A stretch of DNA of 64,000 bases from Endotrypanum monterogeii. Taxonomy: Eukaryota > Euglenozoa > Kinetoplastea > Trypanosomatida > Trypanosomatidae. The position numbers were made by a program, and so were the translations under genes. The stretch is from contig CM007346.1 of assembly GCA_000333855.2 (NCBI GenBank), positions 506,218-570,217 of the forward strand, given 5' to 3'. Shown here piece by piece: positions 31,201-40,490 of the stretch. The notes beneath the pieces were generated by a model that saw only the letters and a list, made by a program, of their open reading frames with translations, made no database searches and was not told the DNA's origin. The stretch's first letter is position 1. Each line of letters starts with the position of its first letter.

Positions 31201-32356
31201 CACGGGGTGTGCTCGGTCGGGGACTGTCGACACATTTCATTTCATCGAAGAATGGATCCCGGCGATGGCGGACGCCAAAGACTCAGCGGCTCTCTCCTGC
31301 CTAAAGAGGGAAGCAACCCAACATGTGCCGACACCGGCAACGGAAGTACCCCTCGGATATGCTTTTCCGTCGCCCAATATATCTCAGGTACCCACGCAGG
31401 CACATTCCACAACGCAGGAAAGGTTCTCTGCGTATCACAAACCACTGCTGGCGCCGCTATTACCACCTCCACAAGGGATTCTTAAAGCAGTGGGCACGCC
31501 CAGCGCTGGGCCCGACAAAGATGCAGAGCACATGCTGCTGCCTGTACTGCCGCTTGCTCAAGAAGAAATTGAGGCCACATCGACGAGCTACGAGGCACAA
31601 ACGCCGAAGGTGATGAGCCCCACCCCTGCGAACTCATCAACAGAAAACACATTGATTCTGGTGTACCCGGTGCAGCAGGCGCCGCTTCAGTTTCGGACGG
31701 TTACCTCATCCGCGGTACAGTCTTTTCTCCAGGACCAGCATAACAGCATTTTTTGTGCTCGCCAAATTTCTGACAACCACTGCACAAGCGCTGCTCTCCA
31801 CCGAGGCCTAGCACAAGAATCATCGAGCAGAATAATCTATCGAGCAGACAATGCAGGGGCTGGAGGTGGCAGAGAATCTGGTCATATCTTCGGAACCAAC
31901 CGTAGGATGCTTGTTCACAGTCGCGGTGCAATTGCACGGAACAACAGTCGGGATCACAGGAACGGTGGGAGAGGAGATTGTGCAGACACACTAGTCCGAA
32001 TTTCTATACCGTGTTATCAGCGTTATCGTGACGTCGAGGCTATGCTAGATGACGCGGAGCGGGCCATCAACACAGCGACTGTGCCCATCATCTCAGTGCT
32101 TGGTCACTGCGGTGAGTCACCCAACGGGAAAGAGTGCCTCTTCGAAGCGATTGGCAACAGACCATCGTTGAGTATACTGTCACTCGAGACGGCAGTATGG
32201 ACGGCTTCTATCGCGAGCTCGGATATGGGGCCTGTGCTGGCTTCGGCGCGAGGGTCAACGGCGGACAAGTCAGAGGCTAGCCCCACAGGTATAAAATCGT
32301 CTCATTGTGTCTCTGCGCAACGAACGCAATTGAGAGAGCAGCGCGGGGCTCAATAA
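28229..32356 (+). CDS. large disordered protein of unknown function
   Basis: 1375 aa, not recognised. Most of it is Ser/Thr/Pro/Ala-rich without hydrophobic cores, signal peptide or membrane segment, and looks intrinsically disordered with many possible phosphorylation sites. Denser, globular-looking stretches occur at ~690-725 (HPERHWHCVVGEADGDLQGL) and near the C-terminus from ~1240 (RISIPCYQRYRDVEAMLDDA). The second continues through a predicted helix to a hydrophobic block (VPIISVLGHCGESP). The ATG at 28229 is the first after the splice acceptor; three further codons are open upstream but start with TTG. High third-position GC across 4 kb on the sense strand supports a real gene. The 3'UTR probably contains a truncated SIDER-like element. 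Confidence 0.8.
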   Translation: MNCDELSVVWTDSVVAGSTGGAAPGGIMQVSTSSALQASASTAQRSLAEAMEVPHTLLPYATDDAIKCRVFEQHPCTCAPTGIPPVENAMQESILGCSDRKDNDVLQDEGVDESNVTHQTLGSASVLPLSRATAVASRNRGYDKNGIATEVALPASGRCSSNFSNKLESLPPDVDQLSLDTVLSPSSQYFRTASPNAAATTPTRALESLAMSVVPSKRALNTCDHASGTTRVDFAPSSPPPMPHHTSGTQFWSMSEISEAALHEMPLPPVGTLANSLTTASSVTASSTSGSAASPVNVDTRSTIPVPAAFTGARKVPLISPTAAMPPSDQCIAGLHMPAKRREGSDAQSCFQMAARAKEDHNSGSARIDGNTLFDSLESSPTCSAKKRTDDSFSSSETSPSQRWSASPEGHTRIPVFMHVTTPTKQTTGELHPSPLTDMCVPLEEVTVAQQRSTPIFPDGVAVTNTNVKTSIQNPQELCTHLELPMLISGTYQSPPSPTVHGSTPTTQQLPTQPSAVWYKKLNDSRSIPSPPQARLRQPTLGEAAEAPERDSLYSYSSRQHQSNHNFPLKNSASLPANNAVVRSDLYNSRTTHSSMTDGSISLEQNSMSSDHIMHTLIHGMALGEASSELWKTTHDSLTPPLRTSHLTNSANHWSTSRCTWLQPPHPERHWHCVVGEADGDLQGLWNLMAQGSSTLPSRSATSNIIGVHHGIEDKSKRSTSSSCLPLTLRLCEAEMPPHLGRSVPLTSPRGMSRTVELAASPTCFSGSEEKKSRLGEMSPARLGGADKGGATHNLTTTYEHRGLHDWGYLRTTPEGSLRLTTSFGAITPPAWCGEAHHVDGSSAVTMQQDGLEQHRFSAQPGSADHRNPSLLPLVLVGTMRSHSFVVKSSEPSRTRLVREEAISPASTTPNETDSGQICVPARSPMTLTAPPQRRFSRGILSTDHRGVTAVVPVRTFPEAPYTFADSMADVGAFAAHLAAVPTSTSPPPTRTGCARSGTVDTFHFIEEWIPAMADAKDSAALSCLKREATQHVPTPATEVPLGYAFPSPNISQVPTQAHSTTQERFSAYHKPLLAPLLPPPQGILKAVGTPSAGPDKDAEHMLLPVLPLAQEEIEATSTSYEAQTPKVMSPTPANSSTENTLILVYPVQQAPLQFRTVTSSAVQSFLQDQHNSIFCARQISDNHCTSAALHRGLAQESSSRIIYRADNAGAGGGRESGHIFGTNRRMLVHSRGAIARNNSRDHRNGGRGDCADTLVRISIPCYQRYRDVEAMLDDAERAINTATVPIISVLGHCGESPNGKECLFEAIGNRPSLSILSLETAVWTASIASSDMGPVLASARGSTADKSEASPTGIKSSHCVSAQRTQLREQRGAQ

Positions 32357-32668
32357 AACATCCACAGCGCCTCTCAGGTGTTCGCAGTGCTACCCTGCAT
32401 GCTCTTCTGGATGATGCACCTACTTCCCTAACATGTGTAATAAGCAATAAGTTTGTATGCGTGCGTTTGTGTTCAAGTAATACCGCCGTTGGTGCACGCG
32501 CATGCACACCCCTTGTTCTCACCTCCCTCCCCTCCCCCCCCCCACCCACACACACAAACATATACACACACCTTTCTCCCTCTGTAGTCTCTTCGAAAGG
32601 CGCCTGGGGTGTGTATCTTCTTATCCAGCTTACGCGATGTGAAACATGTACCCGTGTGCTCATGACGT

Positions 32669-32703
<35 letters not shown>

Positions 32704-33638
32704 GCTCGGCAATGTAGCGCCTTCATCCAGGGGGTATTGCTTACTGGTCTTTGTGTCTCGTTCTGTTAAACATCTCAATAAGAAACACCGCTTGACCACT
32801 CCTCCCCACATGATCGCAAATACATCTAAATGCAGTATATATATATATATATACACACACATTAATCTACATACACAAATGTATACTCACTTACTTGTAT
32901 CCAAAAAAAAACGCTTCCACTAGGATGCTTCTCCACCCCGCCACTGATCTCAGCAGCAGCCATTATTATACATTATTGTACCTTGATGCCTTCCTTTTGT
33001 GACTCTCTCCCCCCCCCCTTCAGTGCACAGGTATCTCCTTCAAATTCACGGTCAACGCAAATGCTGACCAAAAACAGAAAAAAAAATGTGTGAGGACGGC
33101 CGGCAAGATACGAATGAATCAACTATACCTGCTTATCGGTGAGCATGCGTCTTCGACCACTCCCGATTTTTTTCCGTTTTTCAGACAAGCTGGCAACAGC
33201 AGACAATCTTATTTTTTTGTTTGTTTTGTTTGTTTTGTTTCGAACCGGAAGCGGATACAGCCTTCCCGTGCACCGAAAACAGATATTTAAATGAAGCAGT
33301 GGCGAGGGAGGAGGTGAGGGAAGGGATAAGGGGTGAGGAGGGAGGGGACAGCGAATGAAACTGCCCCCATCAATGAGAGCCGCCCTCTCGCATCCCCCGC
33401 TGAAAATAAACTCTCAACCACCCTCCCCACACCCCTGCACACCCTCTCTTTTTCTCACGTCCGGTGAGTTTGCAGCCCCCAATCCTCTTTCGGGGGGGAG
33501 AAATTATGCTTCTAGCATCGGACAAAGAAATGGGAAAAGGACTGTATACGGCCTCTCCTCAAAATCCCCCAGTGCCAATACGTTGAAATCAACCCCCTCT
33601 GCACTTCTAACTCGCCAAGTGTGTGTGTGTGTGTGTGT

Positions 33639-33838
33639 GAAGAGAGGCGCCTCTGACCACCCATACTTTTCCATCCCACTAAAACGTGGAACCCTGAAGC
33701 GATGGTTATGCAGGTTATATGGAGGGCCATGATCTTGTGTACATGTCACCAGCACAACCCCCACACGTCAGCGACGCGGACACAGATGCATCCATGCTAT
33801 ATACACCTGCAAGAGTCCTCACTGTTATGTCCTGCTGC
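33639..33838 (+). mobile_element. SIDER-like element, 3' module only
   Basis: About 200 bp match 63547-63746 with four differences that I could find, same orientation. The 5' module present at 63253-63480 is absent here; a GT microsatellite abuts the left end. It stops a few bases before the pyrimidine tract of the downstream gene. The SIDER name is inferred from size, sense orientation and UTR location. Confidence 0.7.
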
Positions 33839-33899
33839 ATTTCTACCTTCCTCTCTTTCCCAACACACTTTCTCTCCCTTCTCTTGCTTTCGCACGCAG
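33839..33899 (+). promoter_or_regulatory. strong trans-splice acceptor for the hydrolase gene
   Basis: A C/T tract of about 55 nt ends in CGCAG with AG at 33898-33899. The first ATG after it is 33918 (18-nt leader). This excludes the in-frame ATG at 33702, which lies inside the repeat. Confidence 0.8.
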
Positions 33900-33917
33900 T
33901 ACGGTGCCCGTGAGAGT

Positions 33918-35408
33918 ATGCTCTGCGCTCCTCACCTCTCGACTCACGGAAACGAGCTGATCGTGCGCGCGTCCCCCGAGGGCACTGCTGCGCACCGAAG
34001 ACACGCATACCAACCCCTGCACCGCACTGCAAACTCGTCTATCGGCAGCGCAGGCGCACACACAGTCGTCAGCTCCACCATCTGCTGCGTAACCCACAAC
34101 CCCTATCGTCCCCTCCCCCACTGTTCACTTCTCCTTCATCGTCCCAGCACGGGTGTGAGCCGCCCCCCAACTGTGGAGTCGCCTTTTTCCCCAAAAGCAA
34201 TGGCACCCATTCGGTTGCGCGCTGTGCAGACCCCTGCAAAGGTCTTGCTGCCAAGCTCCGCGAAGAAAGCCGCGCCGATCTTTTTTGTGCTGATGCATGG
34301 TTTTCTCGCCCACAGTGGCGCGATGAACTCGTTCGCTGTTCTGCTGCGTAACGCCATTGATTCGCACAATCTCGCCATCCTGAAGACAAGCGATCAGACG
34401 TCAGCGACGCTGCCCTTCCACATCACCACACTCGATGCGCGCAATCACGGCCTTTCGCCGCACACCTCGATACACAGCTTGGAAAGCTGTGTGGAGGATC
34501 TCAGACAATACCTGAGCCATGACTTCCCACGTACAGTGTCACAGGTCTCAGGCACGTGGATGCAGGGGAGGTGTGGCGATATCACCAACCACGACCACGG
34601 TGATGCGGCAGGCCCCCGTGTCATAGCGGTTGGTCATAGCATGGGCAGCATGACATGGACAAAGTACCTCATGGACTGCTACATCGATTCCCCAGTAAGC
34701 AACGAAAAGCACCAGGGCCTGAAAGGGTCGCCAACTTCAGCTGCATCTCTACCGAATCAAGCATTCCCCGCCGCCCAGCCTTCTCTCGATGTGAAGGGAC
34801 TCGTGAGCCTCGACTTTCCGCCGATCGTGCGCTCACGCATGACGGCAAAACTCACAGGCGAGCTTATCGACATCATCGAGCACATGAAAGCCGTGGATCT
34901 GAGCGCCATCTCCGATCTTCGGAGCGGGCAAGAGGAGTTCTACCGCTGTGGTCTCCGCGACATCCGAGTGCGTGGCCTATGCTCGACAAACCTGGCGCTG
35001 CACGTCCACCCCGGCGATCCCACGCGACGCACTGCGAGCTGGAAGTGCAACGTGCCTGTGCTTGAGCACGCCATCCGGTCTGGCGAGATTTTCCTCCCCG
35101 ACTCGTACTACAAGGAAGCTGCTGAGGGAAACCGCTTGGGCGATGCGCACTGTCTACGGCAACGACAACAGCAGCAGCGCCGGCTGGCACTAGAGAACCC
35201 CTCAGTCGGCAGAGTACCATTGTTGTCCGTGCTCGGAGCGGCAAGCCCGATAGGAGGATCCCCTCAATATCAGGAGCTCTGGGAGCGGTACGCCGTCGAT
35301 CTGCGACAGCACACTATTCTAGATGCGACGCACACGGTGTACTTCGACAAGCCCCGCGAAACAATTCAGCTCATAATGGAATTCCTGAACGAGATTCGCG
35401 TCGTCTAG
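33918..35408 (+). CDS. alpha/beta hydrolase (ABHD11 / S33-like)
   Basis: 496 aa. The alpha/beta-hydrolase fold is shown by the oxyanion-hole motif LMHGF (H127-G-F) and TTLDARNHGLSP after strand 4. The nucleophile elbow is GHSMG (Ser241), and the C-terminal catalytic His is in DATHTVYFDKP (H472). The DARNHG and GHSMG motifs and the lid helices resemble the ABHD11/esterase group; substrate unknown. The first ~110 residues are Pro/Ser/His-rich and may hold a targeting sequence. A ~25-residue insertion after the nucleophile region and a Gln/Arg-rich loop near 414-422 are extra. The frame is open back to 33702, but those 72 codons come from the upstream repeat and lie before the splice acceptor. 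Confidence 0.85.
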   Translation: MLCAPHLSTHGNELIVRASPEGTAAHRRHAYQPLHRTANSSIGSAGAHTVVSSTICCVTHNPYRPLPHCSLLLHRPSTGVSRPPTVESPFSPKAMAPIRLRAVQTPAKVLLPSSAKKAAPIFFVLMHGFLAHSGAMNSFAVLLRNAIDSHNLAILKTSDQTSATLPFHITTLDARNHGLSPHTSIHSLESCVEDLRQYLSHDFPRTVSQVSGTWMQGRCGDITNHDHGDAAGPRVIAVGHSMGSMTWTKYLMDCYIDSPVSNEKHQGLKGSPTSAASLPNQAFPAAQPSLDVKGLVSLDFPPIVRSRMTAKLTGELIDIIEHMKAVDLSAISDLRSGQEEFYRCGLRDIRVRGLCSTNLALHVHPGDPTRRTASWKCNVPVLEHAIRSGEIFLPDSYYKEAAEGNRLGDAHCLRQRQQQQRRLALENPSVGRVPLLSVLGAASPIGGSPQYQELWERYAVDLRQHTILDATHTVYFDKPRETIQLIMEFLNEIRVV

Positions 35409-36223
35409 CTGTCGTGTCGACATAGGGCTGCGCTGTTTTTTTTTGCTTCTTTGCATGCCAGTGGGTGCGAGTGCAGCGCGCACGCTTCACCTGTGTTACG
35501 GCGAAACAGAGGCAAGTGCCCTCACTTAAGTGAGGCTCCAGACACGCACGGAGATGCATTGCACGGCCCCTCGCGCCTACCCAAACGCTCCCCGCACGCT
35601 CTGCATGGGACAACAACTGGGTGAAGAAAGAGAGAAAATATACATGGACACTCAGCAGGGCAACCACATGTCTGTGCACGCCACCGATGCGCGTGCGTGT
35701 AGCATATATGGGAATGGGATAACGACACGGGGTGCCCCTTTTTTCCTCCTTCAGTACAGCGAACTGAAAAAGGACCTGAGTACGCCCACACACACGAGCA
35801 AGAGAAGCACGGGTGGGGGTGGCGGACCCACGCGCGGGAGGCGACGAAGGGGAGAAGCGGGCACCCCGACCCTCAGTGCCGCCGATCTCCCGCGCAAGCA
35901 CCTCGCTTGATCCCTCCTCTGGTGCTCCGTCACGGGCAGCGATCTGGTCTGGGGCGTGGTCAGCTGCATCCCTCCGCATCTGGCCGCTGTACCCTCGTCT
36001 GCATACGCACACGACAGCGCAAGTCGTGGTAGCGCTGCTCTTGTTGTCAAAGTTCACAGCCACCTGGTTGCGCCCGTGGGTATTTTGTCCTCCACCCCTC
36101 AACACTGCACAACCACCAACGTGCACACGAACCTGCACGCCCCCCCCCTCTGCCTCTCTTTACATTGCCCGCGCTCCCTTAACCCCTCGACTGCGCATCA
36201 TGTAACCGACGCGAACGATGAAT

Positions 36224-36269
<46 letters not shown>

Positions 36270-36635
36270 CATTGGCCCCCTTTTCCCCGCTAGAGTGAAC
36301 ACGACATAGAGGCGAGACACCTCAGGTATATCCACACTCGTAGACGAACGCGCAACGCCTCGGCATCCACGCCGGTCAAGCTCTCCTGCTACGCCCCCCC
36401 CACTCCCTCCCTCCCTCCCTCTCTCTCTCTCCCTGGCTGCATACGTCGACTCGTCGTGATGCTGCTCATAGTATAACGGGGCTCTCTGCCACTCTTCGCC
36501 ACCACCCCCGCCTCCACAAACCCCCGCCCCAAAAATATATTTTTTTTCAAGCATATTCAAAACATCCCCCACCCTTTGTTGTTGCTGCTTGTCCTCGCCC
36601 TTTAGGGACTCGCGGTCGAGCGTCGGCGCAAAGCA
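35409..36635. other. non-coding spacer
   Basis: 1.2 kb. Contains a CA run passing into TA (36222-36265), CT repeats (36400-36432), and a pyrimidine-rich stretch ending at AG 36604-36605. Open frames here (for example 35530-35910) lack an ATG start and recognisable content. Confidence 0.6.
36575..36605 (+). promoter_or_regulatory. trans-splice acceptor for the RRM gene
   Basis: A T/G/C tract ends in CCCTTTAG, AG at 36604-36605, 30 nt before the ATG at 36636. No intervening ATG. Confidence 0.65.
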
Positions 36636-37292
36636 ATGGACATGATGGCTACCAACCTAAGCGCGCATGCGAAGCCGTGGGCGCCGAATGGACCAGGCTC
36701 GCAGCGGCAGCAGCATCCGCGCAACTACAGCAACCAGTATAGCCAGGACAGCGGTGTGCCCGTCGCCCACGCCGCTGGTATACAGCGTGGCATTCGCGTG
36801 GGGGTTAGTGCCAACAACAACACCGCCAGCACCACAACGACACCCGGGCAGCATCACCACGAGTATGGACAGCTCAACGGGATGTCGCACACTGTGCAAC
36901 AGCAACCGCAGCAGCCGAAGCTCAGCCCTACAGCAGCCAAGCTCTTTGTGGGGCAGCTGCCGTTTGAGTGCACCGAGGAGCGGCTGCGCAACTTGTTTAG
37001 CGCGTACGGCAACGTAGAGCACATTCACATCCTGCGCGACAACAGCAACCGCAGCCGTGGCGCCGCCTTCATCACTCTCTCCACCGTGCAGGAGGCCGAT
37101 ACCGCAATCTTCACTCTGCACAACCGTTACCGCATGCTCACAAACCGCGCCATCCAAGTCAGCTACGCGAAGAACAGCCCAAACATCTCTCCATTTGGCA
37201 CCCACAGTGCGGTGGAGGTGCACCAGTCAAACCCAACGAACCCGCTTCCCGATGTTGCGGGCATCGCCACGCAGGTCTCCGGCCTATTTTGA
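36636..37292 (+). CDS. single-RRM RNA-binding protein
   Basis: 218 aa. One RNA recognition motif spans ~102-178, with RNP2 LFVGQL (103-108) and RNP1 RGAAFITL (141-148). The pattern recalls CELF/Bruno-type RRMs (SRGxAFITL, then HNRYRMLTNRAIQVSYA). The first 100 residues are Gln/Asn/Thr/His-rich and low-complexity, as in trypanosomatid small RRM proteins that regulate mRNA stability or translation by binding 3'UTRs. RNP1 position 5 is Phe, so stacking with RNA is plausible. Target RNAs are unknown. Leader of 30 nt after a clear acceptor supports the start. Confidence 0.9.
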   Translation: MDMMATNLSAHAKPWAPNGPGSQRQQHPRNYSNQYSQDSGVPVAHAAGIQRGIRVGVSANNNTASTTTTPGQHHHEYGQLNGMSHTVQQQPQQPKLSPTAAKLFVGQLPFECTEERLRNLFSAYGNVEHIHILRDNSNRSRGAAFITLSTVQEADTAIFTLHNRYRMLTNRAIQVSYAKNSPNISPFGTHSAVEVHQSNPTNPLPDVAGIATQVSGLF

Positions 37293-38501
37293 ATTCGGGG
37301 CAGGGGATGGTAGGAAAGCGCTCCTCACCAACGAGGATCGATGAAAGGGAGAAACGTAACGAATAATCTAGCACTCTGCGCGCAGTGCGTGAGAGTAGGG
37401 AGGGAGGGGGGGGTGTCAGCGCTGCATGGCCAGTGCACCGATGAGGCAGACGGTTTGTACGTCGTCGTCGTCTCCTCGGCGGCTCCTTCGAGCTGCAGAC
37501 ATTCGGCCCCCATGAGCCAACACACACAGACATATATATATATATATATATATGTTGCAATGCCCTCCCTCGCCACTGCAGCCCACCTATCGCCCCCCGC
37601 CTCCTCTCCTCACTTTTTGCTTCGATGCAGTCTCTCTTTCTTTTTTTGTATCATTGCTCAGACATTTCCAGAACGCCTTAATCACACAATAAAAATGAGG
37701 CCAGCGCTGGGCTGCGAGATGCAACCGACCCGTTCCGTTTCTGATGTAGGGGAAAGAACAAAATGCGCTGGATAGTGCTGACAGATCGTGGCCTGGGCGT
37801 GTGTGTGTGCGCGTGTGTGTGTCGACAAAAACACGCGAACAAAACAGTGCCGCCGTATCGCCCCGTCAGCCTGCGATGTCGTTATATATATATATATATA
37901 TATACGTCAGCGCACACATGCATGCACAGCTCTCCTCCCTCCCCTTCCCCCTCCTCCTCCTGCGTCAACCGCCTCCGACCACCCCTACACTCCCTTTTTT
38001 CTTTCCGCCTCACCAACTCCCCAGCCTTGGGACAGAAAGGCACCAAATAAGTGTGTGTAGATAGAGAGAGAAATATATATTCAAGGAGTCCTCGCAAGAA
38101 TAAACGATAAATATATAACTGGGATGTCATGAGCTGATGTGGCGCTACCTAGAAGCAACAATCGGCAGTGATAAGACACGAGGGACAATCTACTGGGAAG
38201 GGTAGAGAGAGGCGACTGCAAAGCAGGAAGACAAAGCGGCGCCGTGAGGCACTGGTTGGGCCATCCTTCTACGCGTTCTTCTCGCGGCCTCGTCGACTGC
38301 TCGACTCAAAACGTCGTTGTCATACCGCACACGCAGACGGAGCTGGAGGGGGGGGGACAACGAAGGAGACCGGCGCAGGACGGGAGTACACCACTGGAAG
38401 GAAATAAATCCGCCAATCGATACGACGTGCGGAAACACTGCGCGTGTGCGTACGACACCGCTCTCTTCCCATCTGCACTCCCCGTTGCATCACCACCCCC
38501 T
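37293..38501. other. non-coding spacer
   Basis: 1.2 kb. Contains TA runs (37531-37553, 37882-37904), GT runs near 37801-37821, and pyrimidine tracts at 37584-37650 and 37925-38024. After the second tract (AG near 38022-38023) short upstream ATGs occur near 38124-38136, so the real leader is unclear. No gene supported. Confidence 0.55.
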
Positions 38502-39695
38502 ATGCGATTCCTGAGCAAGGTGGTCACTGCGTCGGCAGCCACGCTCGGCCTAGGAGCGGCGGCTTTGGTATATAGCCAGCGCGTCAGCAACCCGGGCGCC
38601 GGAGCGGGAACGAGTGGGAAGACTGCGCAGTTATCCGCAAAAGAGTTTAACGGGCTTCAAAATGCAAAGCGGTTGAGGGCAGCTCTGACTCCGTCACACC
38701 TGCCGTGGACCTTTCATGCACAGAAGGACCGGTACAACAATCTTTGTGAGCTGACGACACAAACGCAACAGGAGCCTGCAGCCACGCAGCCACCTGGAGA
38801 GGGAGCGTACATACCATCTCCGTCCGACCTGAAGCTTATTTTTTACCGCCTTCTCGGCTGCCCGTACTGCGCCAAGCTGGAAGCTGTGTTGCGGTATCAC
38901 AATGTTCCCTATGAAGAGGTGTGCATTGACCCGCTGAGCGGCAAAGGACTGCCGGACCCACGCTATCAGCTCGCACCGCAGCTGTACTTTTCCCCCTTGG
39001 CCAAGCGTGTGGGCAGCACTGCCGATGCAGCAGCCAGTGGCTGCGATGGCGTGTACCTGGTGGACTCCGCGGAGATCGTGTCGCAGCTCTCCGTACCACT
39101 AAAATACACGGCGGACGTTGCCGACCCGCACATCAGTGCAACCCGCGATTGGATCACAAACCACTTCCAAGGTGCCTCCTTTGCCATTGCAAACAACTCC
39201 TTCCGTGATGCCTACGCCGGATACACGCACATAACACCGAGCCGCTACCACAACCTCCTCTATCACGTCGTTGGCAGCGCGGCACTGTCGGCGCTGGCGC
39301 GGTACAAAATCCAGCCGAAACTGGTTGCGAAGATGGAGTGTGCCGACGGTCCAGCTGTCGCGAAACCGACAGACACGGGAGCGAGCACCGACTCGAGTGG
39401 GCTATGGATGTTATCGGAGGCATCCCGGAAGCAACTGGCGGCGACAATGCGCGTCGGCACGGTGGAGGAATGGCTTCGGGCGGAGCTACAAACGTTCCTG
39501 CAGCGTCGTCCAGATGGAAAGGTGTTTCACGGTGGTGGTGGTCCCGATCTAGCCGATGTGGAGATGTACGGCGTGACGCGTGTGTTGGATCAGCATCCAC
39601 GGCTCAGTGCTATCGCGCGTCAGGGTGCCTTTGGCGAGTGGCAGACAGCGATGCAGGAGAAGCTGAAAGCAAAGACAGGAACGGTGTACGCCTAG
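38502..39695 (+). CDS. glutaredoxin/GST-fold protein, prostaglandin E synthase 2-like
   Basis: 397 aa. Hydrophobic N-terminus (~8-24, ASAATLGLGAAALVY) fits a mitochondrial targeting or membrane anchor. A thioredoxin-fold domain follows with the active-site motif CPYC (120-123, in FYRLLGCPYCAKLEAVL). The cis-Pro segment is near LAPQLYF, and VDSAEIVSQL occurs after it. A GST C-terminal helical domain ends with GGPDLADVEMYGVTRVLDQHP. The last block closely parallels KPNLADLAVYGVLRVMEG of mammalian mPGES-2, and the whole order (anchor, Cys-Pro-x-Cys, GST-C) matches. Whether the parasite protein makes prostaglandin is unknown; a redox or heme-related role is equally possible. The frame is open 86 codons upstream; ATG 38502 is chosen because it gives the targeting-like N-terminus. 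Confidence 0.82.
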   Translation: MRFLSKVVTASAATLGLGAAALVYSQRVSNPGAGAGTSGKTAQLSAKEFNGLQNAKRLRAALTPSHLPWTFHAQKDRYNNLCELTTQTQQEPAATQPPGEGAYIPSPSDLKLIFYRLLGCPYCAKLEAVLRYHNVPYEEVCIDPLSGKGLPDPRYQLAPQLYFSPLAKRVGSTADAAASGCDGVYLVDSAEIVSQLSVPLKYTADVADPHISATRDWITNHFQGASFAIANNSFRDAYAGYTHITPSRYHNLLYHVVGSAALSALARYKIQPKLVAKMECADGPAVAKPTDTGASTDSSGLWMLSEASRKQLAATMRVGTVEEWLRAELQTFLQRRPDGKVFHGGGGPDLADVEMYGVTRVLDQHPRLSAIARQGAFGEWQTAMQEKLKAKTGTVYA

Positions 39696-40490
39696 AGCCG
39701 AGCCCAGCTGATGTGTGGGAGTCTGGTTCTACTCACTCTAATATCTGGGTGGAGGGGCTAAGCAGGGGGTCCAGTGTAGAGGGAAGTCGATGCCGGTGGT
39801 GCATGCCGTGTACACCCCTCGCACCGAATATCGTATACAGGCACACTCTCTCTGTCTCACCATCAGGACACATCCTCTTCATGCCTCATCCCTCCCCCCT
39901 AAACACACACACACAAACCCGATCTCCTTTAGCAATCGAAACCGAGAACAATCCCCAATATTGCATTTCTTTTCTGTGGACATGCAGATACACACGCGGT
40001 CACACGGCGGTGCTGTCGCTCCTGCCTTGGGCCCGTGTTTGGGCGAGTACGCGTCGAATAGCTTGGCCTTCGGCCGGTGCCCTTTCTCTTTTTTTCTTCG
40101 CCTCCCCACTGCCGCGGTGCAGCCGCAGCTGTGCTCCGCGACGGAAAGAGGGAGGAACTGCTCATCGGCGCCCCCCCCCCATGCCGCACCCTCGAAGGTG
40201 TCTCCGCCCTCTGCGCTACCCCACCGCTCGTCTGCCCCCCCCCCTCCCTGCTCAGCTCCTCGACTTCACACTGGAGACCCCTGCATGTGCAACGCATAAT
40301 ACACATTTCGCTTGCGCTCTTCTCTCTTCGGTGCACACGTCAGATTGCACACAAGCATCTTGCCTCTGCGCCTCGGTCACAACAACACGACACGCCATCT
40401 ATGCACACACCCGTATACTTCATAAATACGCACATATAAGCCCTGAGCCTCACGCGACCCCGCGATCCACCCAGAGGTGCAGCTCCGAAA
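39696..40490. other. non-coding spacer with short upstream ORF
   Basis: 0.8 kb. C- and T-rich sequence with C-runs near 40171-40180 and 40237-40246. A pyrimidine stretch ends near AG 40342-40343. A 12-codon ATG ORF at 40401-40439 lies between that AG and the next gene. No microsatellite of note and no gene. Confidence 0.6.
40401..40439 (+). other. possible upstream ORF in the TFE-alpha leader
   Basis: ATG to TAA, 12 codons, 51 nt before the main ATG at 40491 and out of frame with it. It would be in the mRNA if trans-splicing uses the AG at 40342-40343, but not if the AGs at ~40473-40482 are used. Confidence 0.35.

Larger units (their letters stand above)
32357..33917. other. non-coding spacer with truncated SIDER-like repeat
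   Basis: 1.6 kb. Contains a GT run (32673-32702), TA then CA (32837-32860), poly-A/poly-T and TTTG runs, a GT run (33618-33638) abutting a 200-bp repeat (33639-33838), and a strong pyrimidine tract with AG at 33898-33899 for the next gene. Confidence 0.7.
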
